A stretch of 8,863 bases of DNA from Porticoccaceae bacterium. Its GTDB lineage: Bacteria; Pseudomonadota; Gammaproteobacteria; Pseudomonadales; Porticoccaceae. The notes beneath the pieces are model-generated. The model searched no databases and had not been told where the DNA came from. It saw nothing but the letters and a program-made list of their open reading frames with translations. Shown here piece by piece: positions 6,647-8,863 of the stretch (position 1 is the stretch's first letter; every line of letters begins with the position of its first letter). The stretch lies in assembly GCA_002591625.1 (NCBI GenBank), contig PCDB01000047.1:1-8863 (forward strand). The letters are read 5' to 3'. A program made the position numbers and the translations under genes.

Positions 6647-6654
6647 TAATCAAA

Positions 6655-7119
6655 ATGATAAGAATTTTTCTTTTTTGGAGCATCTTTTTAACAGCATTAG
6701 GCTGCAACGCCGATGAGGCTTTGACAGAAGAGGCTCAAAAACTGCTTTCAAATATGGAAGCCCATATTAGGGTTGTGTTGCAAAGATCTAGCAATCAGAT
6801 GCTAGAAATGCAGATGAATCAGAGCCCATCTCTTGCCCCCTATAAGGATGTCATGACGAAGTTTTTGGAAAGACATATAAGCTATGAAAGCTTGAAACCG
6901 GAAATGGCTCGGATGTATGCAGAGGCATATACTCTGGCGGAATTAAAAGAATTAAATGCTTTCTACTCATCAAAAGTCGGGAAGAAAACTCTCGATTTAC
7001 AGTCGAGATTGGTTGCCCGAGGTGAACAAATTGCGGCTGCAAAAGTTAAGAACAATTTAGACGAACTCGGAAGCATGATAAAAGCTGAATCAAAAAGATT
7101 GCAAAAATTGTCTCAGTAG
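6655..7119 (+). CDS. exported DUF2059-family protein
   Basis: The 154-residue product starts with a typical export signal: MIRIF, a hydrophobic stretch to about residue 16, then LGCNADEA. Either signal peptidase I cuts after Ala19, or Cys17 in ALGC is lipidated; the latter is a poor lipobox because the -3 residue is Ala and the -2 residue Leu. The mature part is mostly helical and charged. The DUF2059 signature YAEAYTLAELKELNAFY (88-104) followed by SSKVGKKTLDLQ (105-116) is clear. The family is usually periplasmic and of unknown function. The C-terminus (residues 125-154) is Lys/Glu-rich and probably helical. It sits between a terminator-preceded spacer and a terminator-like hairpin, so it is likely monocistronic and gives no hint of a partner. 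Confidence 0.85.
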   Translation: MIRIFLFWSIFLTALGCNADEALTEEAQKLLSNMEAHIRVVLQRSSNQMLEMQMNQSPSLAPYKDVMTKFLERHISYESLKPEMARMYAEAYTLAELKELNAFYSSKVGKKTLDLQSRLVARGEQIAAAKVKNNLDELGSMIKAESKRLQKLSQ

Positions 7120-7123
7120 GATT

Positions 7124-7158
7124 TTTCGCAGTAGCTAGGGAGTGGCGAAACTATTTTT
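7124..7158 (+). terminator. terminator-like hairpin after the DUF2059 gene
   Basis: TTTCGC (7124-7129) pairs with GCGAAA (7145-7150); after CTA comes a run of five T residues (7154-7158). It starts 5 nt after the stop. The 15-nt loop is larger than ideal. Confidence 0.4.
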
Positions 7159-7251
7159 GGCAAACTGCGCCATTTCGAGAATGACATTAATGCAGTGTAA
7201 CCCCATGTCGATAGCCCATTATCAAAAGCCTTGGGGGGGATGCCTACCTCG

Positions 7252-7300
7252 TGATACAGGTCCATGAATTGGAGAAAATGTTTTGTATCGTAATGTATCA
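7252..7300 (+). repeat. TGATACA / TGTATC repeated words upstream of the aldehyde dehydrogenase
   Basis: TGATACA (7252-7258) has a perfect inverted copy, TGTATCA (7294-7300). A near copy, TGTATCG (7284-7290), lies in the same orientation exactly 10 bp before the second. The cluster ends 80 nt before the ATG at 7381. Same-face spacing and proximity to the gene fit a regulator-binding region, but no regulator family is recognised from the word. Confidence 0.3.
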
Positions 7301-7380
7301 GGCGATAGACATCGTTAAAAAATTAGAGGGACAACTGACTAGAAATTGATACTCAACTGAAGCAACTATCGGAGCAAGAT

Positions 7381-8808
7381 ATGCGAAAATTTGATAAGTT
7401 TTACATTGATGGCAAATGGGTAGACCCTGTTGCTCGAAATGATTTTAACGTCTTCAATCCGGCCACAGAGGACGTATGCGCTACGATATCTCTTGGATCA
7501 TCGAATGATGTAGACATTGCGGTTTCGGCGGCAAAAAGTGCTTTTCATCGTTTTAGTCGAACGGATAGGAGCGAACGAATTGAACTGCTTGAATCGTGCG
7601 TGGCAGCATATAAGAAAAATTATACAATCATGGCTGAATGCATTCGCGAAGAGATGGGAGCGCCGCAGTCTCTTGCTAGCGGAACGCAAGCTTATCTGGG
7701 CCAAGTTCATCTGGAAGAGGCAATTAAGACTCTGAAGGAATTCAGTTTCGAAGAGGAGTGCGGTACAACAAGAATCTTCAAAGAGCCGATTGGCGTGTGT
7801 GGGATGATTACCCCCTGGAATTGGCCAGCAAATCAGATTGCCTGTAAGGTGGCTCCAGCGTTGGCGGTTGGTTGCACTATGATTTTAAAGCCCAGTGAAG
7901 TGGCGCCTCTTTCCGGGTATATATTTGCTGAGATAATGCATGAGGCGGGCGTTCCAGCCGGGGTATTCAACTTGGTTAATGGAGATGGAGAAGGTGTCGG
8001 TACTGCGCTATCGAAACACCCAGATGTAGAACTTATATCATTTACTGGGTCGACGCGAGCAGGATCGCTTGTCTCTCAGAATGCTGCCCCCACGGTAAAG
8101 CGAGTCACGTTAGAGCTCGGAGGAAAGTCGCCAAACATCATTTTAGATGATGCTAATCTTGAAGACGCAGTAACCCGCGGCATTAATCAAATGTATCTTA
8201 ACACTGGCCAGTCATGCAATGCGCCTTCGAGGATGCTGGTGCCTGTGAATAAATTGTCTGAAGCAGAGGAAATAGCAAAAAAGGTAACTCAGACAGTGAA
8301 AGTCGGTGACCCCCAGGATGAAAGTACGACAATGGGACCTGCAGTATCTGAAGTCCAGTTCAATAAAATTCAAGGACTCATTGCAAAAGGCATACAGGAA
8401 GGAGCTAAATTGGTTGTCGGTGGAACCGGCCGTCCAGAAGGGCTCAATACCGGCTACTTTGTTCGTCCAACTGTCTTCTCTGAAGCCAATAACGAGATGA
8501 CTATAGCTCGTGAAGAAATATTCGGCCCAGTGCTAACCATTATTCCATATGAAACTGAAGACGAGGCAATAGATATCGCAAATGATACTGCCTATGGTCT
8601 AGCGGGCTATGTGCAAAGTGGAGATATGAGCCACGCTCGTGAAGTTGCTTCAAAGATTCGTGCCGGCAATGTTGATATTAACGGAGCATTCTGCGGGTTT
8701 AGTGCCCCATTTGGCGGATACAAACAGTCTGGAAACGGCAGAGAGTGGGGCGGCCATGGTTTTGAGGAATATCTAGAAGTCAAAGCAGTCGGAGGGTATC
8801 ATGGATAA
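7381..8808 (+). CDS. NAD(P)-dependent aldehyde dehydrogenase family protein
   Basis: The 475-residue protein is full length for the ALDH superfamily and should oxidise an aldehyde to its acid in the cytoplasm. The catalytic set is complete: Asn147 in TPWNWP (144-149), Lys170 in ILKPSE (168-173), the Rossmann-turn FTGSTRAG (221-228), general-base Glu245 in LELGGK (244-249), nucleophile Cys279 in NTGQSCNAPSR (274-284), and Glu379-Phe381 in EEIFGP (378-383). C-terminal elements PFGGYKQSGNGREWG (443-457) and FEEYLEVKAV (461-470) are those of the dimer/tetramer-forming general ALDH branch. Substrate cannot be set from sequence. Glu173 after KPS is often linked with NAD preference in this family, a weak inference. 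A clear GGAG lies 6 nt before the start. A short frame overlaps its last 8 nt, suggesting a coupled downstream gene. Confidence 0.95.
   Translation: MRKFDKFYIDGKWVDPVARNDFNVFNPATEDVCATISLGSSNDVDIAVSAAKSAFHRFSRTDRSERIELLESCVAAYKKNYTIMAECIREEMGAPQSLASGTQAYLGQVHLEEAIKTLKEFSFEEECGTTRIFKEPIGVCGMITPWNWPANQIACKVAPALAVGCTMILKPSEVAPLSGYIFAEIMHEAGVPAGVFNLVNGDGEGVGTALSKHPDVELISFTGSTRAGSLVSQNAAPTVKRVTLELGGKSPNIILDDANLEDAVTRGINQMYLNTGQSCNAPSRMLVPVNKLSEAEEIAKKVTQTVKVGDPQDESTTMGPAVSEVQFNKIQGLIAKGIQEGAKLVVGGTGRPEGLNTGYFVRPTVFSEANNEMTIAREEIFGPVLTIIPYETEDEAIDIANDTAYGLAGYVQSGDMSHAREVASKIRAGNVDINGAFCGFSAPFGGYKQSGNGREWGGHGFEEYLEVKAVGGYHG
8791..8796 (+). promoter_or_regulatory. strong ribosome binding site inside the end of the aldehyde dehydrogenase gene
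   Basis: GGAGGG lies 4 nt before ATG 8801, within the last codons of the aldehyde dehydrogenase gene. This indicates a translated frame starting at 8801, even though that frame stops early. Confidence 0.5.
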
Positions 8809-8851
8809 AAAGATGGATGCGAAACGAAAACTAGCTATTGTAGACACGTGA
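8801..8851 (+). CDS. short frame overlapping the aldehyde dehydrogenase stop, 16 codons then TGA
   Basis: ATG at 8801 overlaps the aldehyde dehydrogenase stop by 8 nt and has a strong Shine-Dalgarno. It encodes MDKKMDAKRKLAIVDT, whose KRKLAIVDT resembles the first beta-strand of many alpha/beta enzymes, then meets TGA at 8849-8851. Possibilities are a truncated or frameshifted gene, a short leader peptide, or a next gene starting at GTG 8848-8850, which overlaps this stop. The window ends 12 nt later, so it cannot be decided here. Confidence 0.35.
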   Translation: MDKKMDAKRKLAIVDT

Positions 8852-8863
8852 GTTCTAAACCAT

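Larger units (their letters stand above)
6373..6654 (+). other. AT-rich spacer before the DUF2059 gene
   Basis: With the terminator, the distance between the TSUP and DUF2059 genes is 324 nt. Beyond the terminator I see only an inverted repeat at 6454-6475 and an AT-rich block at 6567-6581. A TAGACT hexamer at 6607-6612 could be a -10, but its best -35 partner (TTCATG at 6583-6588) is poor. An alternative ATG at 6625 is in frame with the gene but has no ribosome binding site. Confidence 0.4.

Noticed and set aside
7182..7268. Small frame in the spacer before the aldehyde dehydrogenase
   Set aside because: About 28 codons with no usable ribosome binding site and no recognisable product.
8849..8851. 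TGA read as selenocysteine or another amino acid
   Set aside because: TGA is the normal stop of the crotonase gene, and no selenocysteine insertion structure can be assessed in the 12 nt that remain.

Overview
The window is 8.9 kb of moderately AT-rich bacterial DNA. All seven confidently called genes lie on the + strand, with Shine-Dalgarno-type starts at several of them and ordinary bacterial stop codons including TGA. The gene families (an ECHDC3-like crotonase, a GFA protein, a DMT/EamA transporter, a TSUP transporter, a DUF2059 protein and an aldehyde dehydrogenase) fit a proteobacterium, perhaps an environmental or marine gammaproteobacterium. That placement is inference from gene content only. 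No rRNA, tRNA, CRISPR array, transposase or phage gene was recognised.

Layout, left to right. Positions 1-489 hold no confident gene; a minus-strand open frame runs off the left edge and reads like protein. At 490-1293 is a crotonase-fold protein of the ECHDC3 type that lacks both catalytic glutamates of true enoyl-CoA hydratase. A 419-nt gap follows. At 1713-3530 is a 605-residue PLP enzyme of the Cys/Met-metabolism family with an unusual N-terminal extension of about 125 residues. Thirty bases later, 3561-4196 encodes a GFA (glutathione/formaldehyde-type, zinc-cysteine) protein, probably in the same transcript. At 4342-5250 is a ten-helix EamA/DMT exporter-like protein. A 255-nt AT-rich spacer with a promoter-like element and a short palindrome leads to 5506-6330, a TSUP (TauE/SafE) membrane transporter followed by a convincing intrinsic terminator. 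A 324-nt spacer leads to 6655-7119, a small exported DUF2059 protein, also followed by a terminator-like hairpin. A 261-nt spacer with repeated TGATACA/TGTATC words leads to 7381-8808, an NAD(P)-dependent aldehyde dehydrogenase. A short frame with a strong Shine-Dalgarno overlaps its end and meets a stop after 16 codons.

How the genes may work together. Except for the PLP-GFA pair and the overlap at the right edge, the spacers are 145-420 nt, so most genes look separately transcribed. A loose common theme is sulfur, C1 and aldehyde metabolism: a Cys/Met-type PLP enzyme could release a thiol or a 2-oxo acid, a GFA protein could handle a glutathione or formaldehyde adduct, TSUP proteins commonly move sulfite or organosulfonates, and the aldehyde dehydrogenase could oxidise an aldehyde product. 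This is a hypothesis. None of the substrates can be read from the sequence. The most unusual individual items are the extended PLP enzyme with an altered lysine motif and the crotonase without its catalytic acids.
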